Part shown: in pieces, positions 26,848-35,376 of the stretch | Numbering within the stretch: position 1 is the first letter of the stretch | Layout: every line of letters begins with the position of its first letter | From: Sporosarcina sp. | Lineage (GTDB): Bacteria; Bacillota; Bacilli; Bacillales_A; Planococcaceae | Direction: 5' to 3' | DNA: 63,768 nt | Assembly (NCBI GenBank): GCA_029257435.1 | Contig: JARIBI010000104.1 | Span: 1-63,768 of the forward strand | Notes under the pieces: model-generated | Databases searched by the model: none | What the model saw: the letters and a program-made list of their open reading frames with translations, nothing else | What the model was told of the DNA's origin: nothing | Position numbers and translations under genes: made by a program

Positions 26848-27676
26848 TCCTGTTCTTGCTAAAGAAGTGAAGCTCCGCTTTCGAAGCCCCAAAAGCTTTA
26901 TTGGTATATTGCTCTATTTACTGGCCATGTGCATTTTTGTATTTGGTTTTATCTATACCACAACCAGTTTGACTGGAACAATCTATTTCAAACCGTCTGA
27001 AAGTGTAATTCTATTCACCTTTTTAACATTTATCCAATTGGGGCTCGTGCTCTTTATTACCCCCGGACTGACTGCTGGTACGATCAGCGGTGAGCGTGAA
27101 CGTCAAACGCTTCCGATGTTATTGACGACATCTCAAAGTTCGTTCCAAATTGTCACAGGAAAACTACTGTCATCCGTTTTATTTTTACTGCTTCTTATTT
27201 TTGCAGGGTTACCTGTATACAGTATGGTATTTTTGTTCGGTGGAATTTCCCCCGTCCTGTTAGTAAAATCATTGTTTTTCCTATTTGTCACGCTTCTAGC
27301 GATAGGGAGTCTAGGAGTATTGTTTTCGACATTGATTCGAAGAACGACGGTATCGATGATTGCAACATACGGCAGTATGCTATTTTTCTCTGCGGTCATT
27401 CCATTTTTGTTTTTGATTATCATTCAGGTAAATCAATTTGGAGCAATGGGCATGACACCGTCTAAATCATATGTTGGTCATATCCTTGCGTCTATCAACC
27501 CCGAAATTTTCTTTGCAACGTTGTTAGAGCAGGAAATTGGTACGGGGATTCAAGAGATGACACAAGTGACGTTCCCGCTTTGGATTGGCTATTTAATTTT
27601 TTATGGATTGATCACGATTATTTCCATCTGGATTGCGACCAAGAAACTTAGAGTGAATATGAAAAAACATAAATAA
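26828..27676 (+). CDS. ABC-2 type transporter permease
   Basis: A 282-residue integral membrane protein. It has the ABC-2 layout: a cytoplasmic N-terminus (NPVLAKEVKLRFRSPKSF), a first helix, the GxxxxERErqTLPMLLTT element (TISGERERQTLPMLL), four further helices, and a C-terminal helix ending in basic residues. The ATG at 26828 has GGGAGTGGAG upstream and overlaps the ATPase gene; the longer frame from 26792 has no site. It lacks relatives of antibiotic exporters that I recognise. It resembles the permeases of GldF-like clusters. Confidence 0.88.
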   Translation: MKSRLTNPVLAKEVKLRFRSPKSFIGILLYLLAMCIFVFGFIYTTTSLTGTIYFKPSESVILFTFLTFIQLGLVLFITPGLTAGTISGERERQTLPMLLTTSQSSFQIVTGKLLSSVLFLLLLIFAGLPVYSMVFLFGGISPVLLVKSLFFLFVTLLAIGSLGVLFSTLIRRTTVSMIATYGSMLFFSAVIPFLFLIIIQVNQFGAMGMTPSKSYVGHILASINPEIFFATLLEQEIGTGIQEMTQVTFPLWIGYLIFYGLITIISIWIATKKLRVNMKKHK

Positions 27677-27690
27677 GGAGGCGGGCATCT

Positions 27691-29106
27691 ATGACGGAGC
27701 AGTCTGGATATTTGGAAATGATTAAGCAGGCAGTTAACAAAGTAAGAAGAAGTCTGCTGCTAGAGCAAGCACTTACATTCGTTATTCGTGGGGGTGCAAT
27801 TGCGATTGGTGTTGCAGCTGTATTCATTGCAATATCCAGATTGTTTGTCCTTCCTTATTATGCTCTCTATGCATGGGGGGCTGCTTTTCTGGTGCTTGCC
27901 CTTACCCTTGGAGTATTTTTGAAAAAGCGTGTGAAACGAACGGAAGCAGTTCATGCATTGGATCGTTATTTACCAGATAACCTGCTTTTAACTGTGTCGG
28001 ATAAAGAGATTCAAGCCTCACCGTTTGGCGGGATTTTACTGGAACGTGCCGCAGTTAGACTTCCAGCTGCTGAAAGCTTATTTTCAGCACGTAACAAGAA
28101 ACCGGTTGAGTGGAAGGTTGTGGGAGCTGGGATAGGTGCAGCTATGATATTGGTTGTCCTTTTTCTATTGCCTTCTCCCGCGCAACAAGAAGCACAAACA
28201 ATTGTGAAAGAAAAAGAAATTGTAGAAGATCTTGTGAAAGAAACGAAAAAACAGGGTACTCGTTCAAAATCGCCAGCTTTAAAAAAGAAGTTGGAACAGC
28301 TGGCATCGGATTTAAAGAAAGCAGACGGATCTGAAAAAGCATTGAAGGAGTTTGTAAAAACTCAAAAGGAGTTAAAACTTCAACAAATGCAATTGATAGA
28401 AAAAAAGAGGAACCAAGAGGGCGGCACTAGTAAAAAAGGATTGTCATCTGGGGAAAAGAAGCAGCTGGCAGAATTGGAGAAGCTGGCGGGTCCAATGGCA
28501 GACAGAGCGGATAAATCGTACCAAGAGTTAGCGAGTATTGGAAAAGCCCCATCAATTCCCCAATTGGCAGCAGGTCAGTCCGGTTCCAGCAGTCAGAAAT
28601 CAGGAAAATCATCAACCTTAGATGGAGGCAAAAACACCTCGACTGAAGGGAAGACCGATACACCTGGCAAACCTTCCACAGAAACATCCAAACCATCAGG
28701 AAGCCAAGGGCAAAGCCAGCAAGGTCAAGGTCAAGGGCAGGGGCAGGGGCAGGGGCAAGGTCAGGGTCAGGGTCAAGGTCAAGGTCAAGGTCAGGGTCAA
28801 GGTCAAGGTCAAGGCCAAGGTCAGGGAGGTAATGCGGGCATCGGCCAAGGCGGCAGAAACTTGTTGTCCATTCCAAATAACCGTCTTGGCAATGCTTCAG
28901 GTGAAGACAAAGATGGCGGTAAGCTTGGAGATGGAAAGACGATTGAATCAAAAGATAAGCAGACAACTAATGAGCGGGGAACGATTCGACCGTATGAAGA
29001 AGTAGTCGGTCAATATAAAGACGCTTATTTAAAACGGACAGAGCAGCTGCCGTTATCCCCTGAACTGGAAAAAATCTTAACGGATTATTTTTCATCCATT
29101 GAATAA
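27691..29106 (+). CDS. Membrane-anchored coiled-coil protein with Gly-Gln repeat tract
   Basis: A 471-residue protein I cannot name. Three helices (about 29-48, 57-77 and 142-160) anchor it. A Lys/Glu-rich predicted coiled coil covers about 170-275, followed by a Ser/Gly/Lys-rich linker and then 17 Gly-Gln dipeptides (residues 345-378). The C-terminus ends with a short conserved-looking segment (IRPYEEVVGQYKDAYLKRTEQLPLSPELEKILTDYF). That last element resembles the tails of DUF4175-like proteins encoded beside MoxR/BatA genes. It has AAGGAGGCGGG upstream and sits between the permease and the MoxR ATPase genes with 14- and 24-base gaps. Confidence 0.8.
   Translation: MTEQSGYLEMIKQAVNKVRRSLLLEQALTFVIRGGAIAIGVAAVFIAISRLFVLPYYALYAWGAAFLVLALTLGVFLKKRVKRTEAVHALDRYLPDNLLLTVSDKEIQASPFGGILLERAAVRLPAAESLFSARNKKPVEWKVVGAGIGAAMILVVLFLLPSPAQQEAQTIVKEKEIVEDLVKETKKQGTRSKSPALKKKLEQLASDLKKADGSEKALKEFVKTQKELKLQQMQLIEKKRNQEGGTSKKGLSSGEKKQLAELEKLAGPMADRADKSYQELASIGKAPSIPQLAAGQSGSSSQKSGKSSTLDGGKNTSTEGKTDTPGKPSTETSKPSGSQGQSQQGQGQGQGQGQGQGQGQGQGQGQGQGQGQGQGQGQGGNAGIGQGGRNLLSIPNNRLGNASGEDKDGGKLGDGKTIESKDKQTTNERGTIRPYEEVVGQYKDAYLKRTEQLPLSPELEKILTDYFSSIE
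28723..28824 (+). repeat. Hexanucleotide repeat encoding (Gly-Gln)17
   Basis: Seventeen consecutive copies of GGNCAR lie in frame within the gene above. The third base of the Gly codon and the Gln codon vary (GGT/GGG/GGC, CAA/CAG), so the tract is not a pure DNA repeat, although neighbouring runs of identical units suggest slippage. The antisense strand reads Asp-Leu/Pro repeats, which creates a false long open frame. Confidence 0.95.
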
Positions 29107-29130
29107 CTTAATTTGAAAGGAGAACTTGCT

Positions 29131-30123
29131 ATGAGTGATCTACTGGAACCATTTGAAGAAATGAGTCAGAAAATGAGTGAAGTCCGAAAAGAAATCGAGA
29201 AGTTCATCGTTGGACAGGAACAAGCCATTGAATACACGCTGTTGTCGATACTTGCGGATGGCCATGCTCTTCTTGAAGGGGCCCCCGGACTTGGAAAGAC
29301 GATGCTCATCCGAACAATTAGTGAAGCACTGGATCTTTCTTTTAAGCGTATCCAGTTCACGCCAGACCTTATGCCGTCAGATATTACAGGAACAACTCTT
29401 TTGGAAAGAGATGAGGAAGGGCGCCAGCGTTTTACGTTTAACGAGGGCCCCTTATTCAGCCAGCTCGTATTGGCAGATGAAATCAACCGTGCCACACCTA
29501 AAACTCAGAGTGCGCTGCTAGAAGCGATGGGAGAAAAAACAGTGACGGTGTTGGGGAAGACCTATCCAATGGAAAAGCCGTTTTTTGTACTTGCAACTCA
29601 AAATCCAATCGATATGGAAGGCACATATCCATTGCCAGAAGCCCAATTGGACCGTTTTCTATGTAAAATCAACTTGCTTCATCCATCTGCTGGCGAATTA
29701 AAAGAAATTGTAAAACGTACGACGGGAACTGCAATCATATCTATTCAGAAAGTAATTAGCAGAGAAGAGTTGCTTCAAGCTCAGAAACTTGTTCGGGAAA
29801 TCGTTATAGCAGAAGAAATGATTGACTATGCGATACAGCTTATCTCAATGACTCAACCTAAATCGGAAGAAGAAAATGAATGGGCTCAGTACATTCAGTT
29901 CGGAAGCGGTCCCCGCGGGTTGCAGGCGATCATCCGACTTGCAAAAGCAAGAGCATTTCTATCCGGGCGGGTTCACGTATCTATCGGGGATATTCGGGCT
30001 GTTGCAAAACCAGCGCTGCTTCACCGTATCCAGCTGAACTATGAAGCTGAAACTGAAGGCATTTCAAATGAGACGTTCCTCGATCAAGTGCTAGTGAGTA
30101 TCCGGAGGGAGGCAGTCGGTTAA
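29131..30123 (+). CDS. MoxR-family AAA+ ATPase
   Basis: A 330-residue AAA+ ATPase of the MoxR family, which act as chaperones that activate or assemble protein complexes together with VWA-domain partners. Walker A is GAPGLGKT at 50-57, Walker B is LVLADEIN at 112-119, sensor 1 is VLATQNPID, and the family motif GTYPLPEAQLDRF is intact. The ATG at 29131 follows AAAGGAGAA. The stop overlaps the DUF58 gene start (TAATG). The VWA proteins encoded downstream are its obvious partners. Confidence 0.95.
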   Translation: MSDLLEPFEEMSQKMSEVRKEIEKFIVGQEQAIEYTLLSILADGHALLEGAPGLGKTMLIRTISEALDLSFKRIQFTPDLMPSDITGTTLLERDEEGRQRFTFNEGPLFSQLVLADEINRATPKTQSALLEAMGEKTVTVLGKTYPMEKPFFVLATQNPIDMEGTYPLPEAQLDRFLCKINLLHPSAGELKEIVKRTTGTAIISIQKVISREELLQAQKLVREIVIAEEMIDYAIQLISMTQPKSEEENEWAQYIQFGSGPRGLQAIIRLAKARAFLSGRVHVSIGDIRAVAKPALLHRIQLNYEAETEGISNETFLDQVLVSIRREAVG

Positions 30124-30989
30124 TGACTTCTTTCTTTCCTACGGGTTTATCTGCACGTCTCAGCCGATTGTCTTTTGTCCAGCACGGAGGGCGTCTTGGA
30201 CATCATAAAGGGAGTCATGTGTCTAAAAAAACCGGCGCCTCTCTGGAATTTTCTGATTTCAAAGAATACCATCCCGGCGATGATATTCGTCATATCGACT
30301 GGAACGTGTACGCTCGAACTGACTCTTACTTCATTAAACAATTTTTAGATGAGCAGGAAATGCGTGTTCATATCGTACTCGATGCGAGTAAGTCCATGGA
30401 CTTTGAAGATAAGTGGAAGTTTGCACAGCAAATTGCAATTGGGCTTGGACAAATCGCATTAAAGAATGGCGATACAGTTTCTATTAGCAGAATGCTTCAC
30501 GGGAAAAAGCAATTGTTCACACGTAAAGGTGCGCGGCAGGCGGGTTCGTGGACGACATATATAAGCCGTTTTGAAAAACCTTCAGAAACGCATGGTCTGT
30601 TAGATGGAATACATGCCATTCCCAAAGGGACGACGTTGTTATTCGTTGTCACGGATGCGTTAGAACCGAACGAACAGCTGGACCGGCTGTTTAAACAGCT
30701 GTCAGCAAGATGCAGGGATGTCCGACTAGTTTCCATCCGTTCGAAGTCAGAGCTCGGCCCTGACTATCAAGGAGACATCCGGTTCATTGACAGCGAAAGT
30801 GAAAAGATTTCAGAAGTGACGATGATGCAATCCGTGGAAACTGCATATCAGCTTCAACAGAAAAATCACCAGTTACGCATGCTGGAAAGTGCAGCGAAAT
30901 ATGGAATTGGCATGCTTATGACGACACCTCAAACAGGACCAGAGGATGTATTTACAATGCAAATGCGCAGGCAGGGCTGGGTGCGCTAG
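30123..30989 (+). CDS. DUF58 protein with VWA-like fold
   Basis: A 288-residue cytoplasmic protein of the DUF58 family, standard companions of MoxR ATPases. The signature FSDFKEYHPGDDIRHIDWNV lies near residues 40-60, followed by a degenerate metal-ion-dependent adhesion site in VLDASKSMDFEDKW. The Asp-x-Ser-x-Ser triad is complete (DASKS). There is no membrane helix, whereas many DUF58 proteins have two at the N-terminus. It overlaps the moxR stop by one base and is followed after 15 bases by the BatA-like gene. Confidence 0.92.
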   Translation: MTSFFPTGLSARLSRLSFVQHGGRLGHHKGSHVSKKTGASLEFSDFKEYHPGDDIRHIDWNVYARTDSYFIKQFLDEQEMRVHIVLDASKSMDFEDKWKFAQQIAIGLGQIALKNGDTVSISRMLHGKKQLFTRKGARQAGSWTTYISRFEKPSETHGLLDGIHAIPKGTTLLFVVTDALEPNEQLDRLFKQLSARCRDVRLVSIRSKSELGPDYQGDIRFIDSESEKISEVTMMQSVETAYQLQQKNHQLRMLESAAKYGIGMLMTTPQTGPEDVFTMQMRRQGWVR

Positions 30990-31004
30990 GAAGGGGGAAT
31001 CCCT

Positions 31005-32753
31005 ATGGGGTTTGCTAGTTTGACGAACCTGTGGACATTGGTATTTCCGTTAGCGGTAGTTGTCTATTATCTATTCAGGAAACGTTTTGAACCGAGAACA
31101 ATTTCGTCAACATTATTTTGGGATGAAGATCGCAGGGAAGAAAATGTGTCTCCATTCATTCGCAATTTGCAGCGCAATGCTCTTTTCTACTTGCAACTGC
31201 TATCGCTGCTGTTATTTGTATGGCTGCTCCTAGGACCATACACTAAGCAATCCCATACTGAAGGCATTCCTATCGTTTTCATCGTCGATAGTTCTGCAAC
31301 CATGCTGGCAACGCCAAATGAAGCCACACTTTTTAAGATGAATCAGGATAAGATGCAAAGCTTGCTGGAATCAGCCGAAGGACGGCCGGTTTCCATCGTG
31401 ATCACGGGAAAAGAACCAGAATTCGTCTTGCAAAACAGTAATACCCAAACAGCTATAAAAGAAGTGAATTCGTTAAGCATTCAATATGAACAAAGCCACA
31501 TAGATACATCTATTGAGCTGGTGAAGTCGATGTATAGTGAGCAAGGTGCAGAAGTTCATATCTTCACGGATGCGTTGGAACGGACAGCGTTGGCCTACGA
31601 AGGAACGAACATGAGCTGGCATGTACATATGAATGACCAGAAAGTTAACAATCACTCCATTGTCCGATTTGGGGCGAATTTACGTGATGGGCAAGTAGCT
31701 GCAATCGTAAAATTACAGCATGATACTGATAAGAAACAGGCTGGGACCATTCAGTTAACAGAAGCTGATTCAGGAAAAGTGCTTGCTGAAGAAACGTTTG
31801 TAGGAGAACCAGGCAGTGAAGAATTGATTTCTTTTAAAAAGATTGATACGGATGCCGCTGCGCTTCAAGTTGAAGTGATCGATAAGGATGGGTATCGCGC
31901 GGACAACGTCAGCTATGCGCTGCTGGCGACTGAACGTGCGAAAGTAGTAGTAGATGCTGAACTTCATGAGCTGCTGAAAAAAGCTGCGCAAGCTATTCAG
32001 GAAGAAGTCACGATCGATAGTGGAGAAGACTTCGATGAAAACAGCATTTTACGAATCACGAGTTCAGAAAGTTTTCTTGGAAAAGGGGAACGCCCAATCC
32101 TTTTAGTTGGACGCGATGATGCAGAACCTGTTGCGGCAAAAGGAGAGGTTTCTGTTTCCAATGATCCATTGTTTTCAATTGCAGCTCCAACAGACATGTA
32201 CGTGGAAGAAATCTATCCTTCTTTTGAAGGCTATGAGGTACTGGCGAGTATCGGAAAAGACCCGCTTATTCAGCGATCCCCGCGTGGAGATATTATTTTT
32301 CTGGCAGACTTGGAAGCGACAGACTGGCCTTTGCAACCCACGTTCCCTCTGTTCCTATGGAGTGTCGTAAAGTCCCTGTCAGAGGATGCTGAAACGCTCG
32401 GCGTATTCACTCCGCTTCAACGGAAGTCTGTGGTGATGGCGGAAGCTGCGGATATTTACGAGATGTCTGGATCTTATTTGTTCACGACGGAATCAGCGAA
32501 TACATTACGAGCTCCAGCAAAACCTGGAATTTATAAAGCAACAGATGGGACGACGGACAAACTATTTGCCGTTCAGCTCGATTCTTCAGAAAGACGTTTA
32601 GCTGCAGGAGATTCTTATACAACCGGAAATCTAACTGCAAAAGGTACGGAAAAAGAGCAATTCGTTCCGGTCATTTGGCCATTTCTTTTACCGCTCTTGC
32701 TGATATTACTCGTAGAATGGGAGGTGCAGCGACGACGTGGATATCCGTATTGA
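31005..32753 (+). CDS. BatA-like membrane protein with VWA domain
   Basis: A 582-residue protein. The N-terminus is the BatA-type anchor (LWTLVFPLAVVVYYLFRKRF), with a second helix near 60-80. A VWA-like domain starts at IVFIVDSSATMLATPNE (DSSAT instead of the ideal DxSxS), then there is a long extracytoplasmic region, and a C-terminal helix (IWPFLLPLLLILLVEWEV). The start has GAAGGGGGAA upstream. It overlaps the next gene by 17 bases. It belongs to the MoxR/DUF58 module and probably forms a membrane complex with the next protein. Confidence 0.88.
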   Translation: MGFASLTNLWTLVFPLAVVVYYLFRKRFEPRTISSTLFWDEDRREENVSPFIRNLQRNALFYLQLLSLLLFVWLLLGPYTKQSHTEGIPIVFIVDSSATMLATPNEATLFKMNQDKMQSLLESAEGRPVSIVITGKEPEFVLQNSNTQTAIKEVNSLSIQYEQSHIDTSIELVKSMYSEQGAEVHIFTDALERTALAYEGTNMSWHVHMNDQKVNNHSIVRFGANLRDGQVAAIVKLQHDTDKKQAGTIQLTEADSGKVLAEETFVGEPGSEELISFKKIDTDAAALQVEVIDKDGYRADNVSYALLATERAKVVVDAELHELLKKAAQAIQEEVTIDSGEDFDENSILRITSSESFLGKGERPILLVGRDDAEPVAAKGEVSVSNDPLFSIAAPTDMYVEEIYPSFEGYEVLASIGKDPLIQRSPRGDIIFLADLEATDWPLQPTFPLFLWSVVKSLSEDAETLGVFTPLQRKSVVMAEAADIYEMSGSYLFTTESANTLRAPAKPGIYKATDGTTDKLFAVQLDSSERRLAAGDSYTTGNLTAKGTEKEQFVPVIWPFLLPLLLILLVEWEVQRRRGYPY

Positions 32754-35322
32754 TCATCCTTTATGGTTACTCATTTTAGTCCCTATTGCAGTCTATCTGA
32801 TTTTCACATGGCGCTCTGTTCAACGGAAAACACTTAGAAGCGCACTCCTTTTTGTACTTCGCAGTGCTGCCATCTTCTTCCTGACAGCTGCTCTAGTTTC
32901 ACCTTTTTTAGTACTTTACAATAAAGAAGAGCAAATTTTGTTCCTAGCTGATCGTTCGGCTTCCAACTTAGGGACCTCTAAAGAAATGGATGCATTCATC
33001 GATCAAAGTCTGCGATCCAAAAAAATGAATCAAGCGGTAGGATTGTATTCGTTTGCTGGTGATTTCCGGACAGACACATCCTTAACAAAAGAGCAAGTGC
33101 GGCTTCCTGAGACTGGTTCACTTGATGATGCAGGAGAAACAGATATTGAAAAAGCGTTATCTCTTGCAAATGCGGTTGGTTCCGCTAAATCTGCAACTCG
33201 AATTGTTTTGTTAACAGATGGTTTGCAAACTCGCGGAGATGCGTTAAGCTACCTTCATAAATTCACAGATAGCCGTGTTCAAATAGATGTCGCGAAACTG
33301 AACCACCAAACGTTTCCTGATGCTGCATTAACGAAATTGGATGTGCCGCGAACGGCTTATGCGGGTCAACAGCAGCTGATGACAATTGAAGTAGATGCTT
33401 CTGATCGGACAACAGGTACCATTTATTTATATCAAGATGATCGTATCTTAGGTGAAGAGAAGATTGAACTGATTCCGGGAAAGAATCAATTCACGTACCC
33501 GTTGCCTGCAGCGGAAACTGGATTAGTGAAGTATGAAGCGAAGCTTGTAGTGGAAAATGATCACTATTTAGAGAATAATCGAATGTTCGCTGCGGTTACT
33601 GTTCAAGGTCAGCCATCCGTATTGGTTGTTGAAACAGAGGAGTATCCATCGGTTATACCTGGTATGTTGGATCAGGATGCCCTGAACGTCACTACGATGC
33701 TGGCAGAAGATTTACCATCAACTTTATCTGGGTACTTACCGTATCAAGCGATTATCTTCGACAATGTGCCGGGCACTATTGTTGGAGAAGATAAAATGGC
33801 TATGATTGAACAAACCGTAAAGAATTTCGGAACAGGTTTCATGATGACCGGAGGAACTAACAGTTTCGGACTTGGCGGTTATTTTAAAACACCGATTGAA
33901 ACTCTTTTACCTGTAGAGATGGAAGTGAAAGGTAAAGAAGAACTTCCTTCCCTAGGACTGGTCATCGTCATGGACAGATCCGGAAGTATGAGCGGATCGA
34001 AACTGATCCTTGCACGGGAAGCCGCAGCCCGTTCAGTCGATTTACTTCGTGAAAAAGACACGTTCGGCTTCACTGCATTTGATGATAGTATTTGGGAGGT
34101 TGTTCCGGTAGGACCTCTTACCAATAAAGAAGACGTTACCGCAAAAATCTTATCCGTACCTGCTGCAGGCGGAACCAATATATTCCCTTCTGTGGCTAAA
34201 GCCTATGAGGATCTGGCAGAGCTGTCTCTTCAGAGGAAGCATGTCATTCTGTTAACGGATGGCCAGTCTCCCATGCCTGCAGGATATCTAGATATCATTG
34301 AAGAAGCGAAAAGTAACAACACAACGTTATCCACAGTAGGAATCGGCTCAGATGCAGACCAAACCTTACTCGAGGAAATGGCTGCAGCAGGTGGTGGACG
34401 CTATTATGGTGTTACTGATGAATCTACCGTACCTGCAATTCTGTCTCGTGAAACGATAACGATGACGAGGACCTATATCGAAGATAATCCTTTCTACATG
34501 AAACTTGGCAATGTTGCCGAGTGGAATGAGCTATTTGCAGATGGGGTTCCACAAATGAATGCTTATATCGCTACGACTGCTAAACAAACAGCAGACGTTG
34601 CTGCAATTAGCCCGAAAGAGGATCCGATTATTGCAGAATGGAAATATGGACTCGGGCGGACTGTTGCATTCACATCGGATTCATCCGGGAAGTGGTCTGG
34701 AGAACTGGCTGGCTGGGAGGACTATCCTGAGTTTTGGAATACCGCCATGAGAAGAATTTTACCATCTTACAGCTCGGCACCTTACGTTTTGACTCAGGGG
34801 ACAGGCGGGAAATTCACGATTACGGATACAAGTGGTGAAGCCGCATTTCTGGAAGTATCAGCGGTTACTGAGACAGGCGAGGAAATAGAAGTCCTTGAAG
34901 ACCAGACAGCACCCGGCGAGACAAGTATTTCACTCGATACAGTACCAGGGTTGGTTTACCTCAGTGTTACAGATGACCAAAACCGCCTGTTTGAAACTGG
35001 GGTTACGATTCCTTATGGGGAAGAGTATAAACCAAAAGCGCCAAACGAAGACTGGTTAGCAGCAATTGCGAAAGAAACGGGCGGACGTGTATTGGAAGAT
35101 CCAAAGGATGCATTCCGAACGCTTCCTTATCGTGGAGAAGAACGCAAACCCATTACAACATGGCTATTGTTCGGATCTCTAATTCTGTTCTTTGCAGACA
35201 TTACATTGCGCCGTTTCAGCAGATTTGTGCCTGTGAAGAGAAAGAAGTCACTCCTTGAAGACGTAGACACTGCAGGTCCAACGAGTGTTACCGAACTGCT
35301 GAAACAAAAGCGTAAGCGATAG
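32737..35322 (+). CDS. Large VWA-domain membrane protein
   Basis: An 861-residue protein. Two N-terminal helices are followed by a first VWA-like region (FLADRSASN) and then an amidotransferase-like segment (SGYLPYQAIIFDNVPG, GGTNSFGLGGYFKTP). A second, canonical VWA domain has the metal site DRSGSMSGSK near residue 412 and a complete Asp/Thr set further on (LLTDGQSPMP). A C-terminal helix (WLLFGSLILFFADI) precedes a basic tail. The start is a GTG with GGGAGGTG upstream, inside the previous gene. It closes the eight-gene operon, which ends in a strong terminator. Function unknown; envelope complex assembly is the likely theme. Confidence 0.88.
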   Translation: MDIRIDHPLWLLILVPIAVYLIFTWRSVQRKTLRSALLFVLRSAAIFFLTAALVSPFLVLYNKEEQILFLADRSASNLGTSKEMDAFIDQSLRSKKMNQAVGLYSFAGDFRTDTSLTKEQVRLPETGSLDDAGETDIEKALSLANAVGSAKSATRIVLLTDGLQTRGDALSYLHKFTDSRVQIDVAKLNHQTFPDAALTKLDVPRTAYAGQQQLMTIEVDASDRTTGTIYLYQDDRILGEEKIELIPGKNQFTYPLPAAETGLVKYEAKLVVENDHYLENNRMFAAVTVQGQPSVLVVETEEYPSVIPGMLDQDALNVTTMLAEDLPSTLSGYLPYQAIIFDNVPGTIVGEDKMAMIEQTVKNFGTGFMMTGGTNSFGLGGYFKTPIETLLPVEMEVKGKEELPSLGLVIVMDRSGSMSGSKLILAREAAARSVDLLREKDTFGFTAFDDSIWEVVPVGPLTNKEDVTAKILSVPAAGGTNIFPSVAKAYEDLAELSLQRKHVILLTDGQSPMPAGYLDIIEEAKSNNTTLSTVGIGSDADQTLLEEMAAAGGGRYYGVTDESTVPAILSRETITMTRTYIEDNPFYMKLGNVAEWNELFADGVPQMNAYIATTAKQTADVAAISPKEDPIIAEWKYGLGRTVAFTSDSSGKWSGELAGWEDYPEFWNTAMRRILPSYSSAPYVLTQGTGGKFTITDTSGEAAFLEVSAVTETGEEIEVLEDQTAPGETSISLDTVPGLVYLSVTDDQNRLFETGVTIPYGEEYKPKAPNEDWLAAIAKETGGRVLEDPKDAFRTLPYRGEERKPITTWLLFGSLILFFADITLRRFSRFVPVKRKKSLLEDVDTAGPTSVTELLKQKRKR

Positions 35323-35332
35323 ATGTATAGTC

Positions 35333-35371
35333 AAAACCCCAAAGCGCACTGTTTAGCGGCTTTGGGGTTTT
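35333..35371. terminator. Bidirectional terminator, VWA operon / MFS gene
   Basis: AAAACCCCAAAGC pairs with GCTTTGGGGTTTT around a loop of about 13 bases, with T runs on both strands. It lies 10 bases after the VWA stop and 5 bases from the convergent MFS stop. Confidence 0.93.
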
Positions 35372-35376
35372 GAAGT

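Noticed and set aside
28427..28966. 179-codon minus-strand frame with Asp-Leu/Pro repeats
   Set aside because: It is the antisense of the Gly-Gln repeat tract. The repeat removes stop codons in this frame; there is no start signal.
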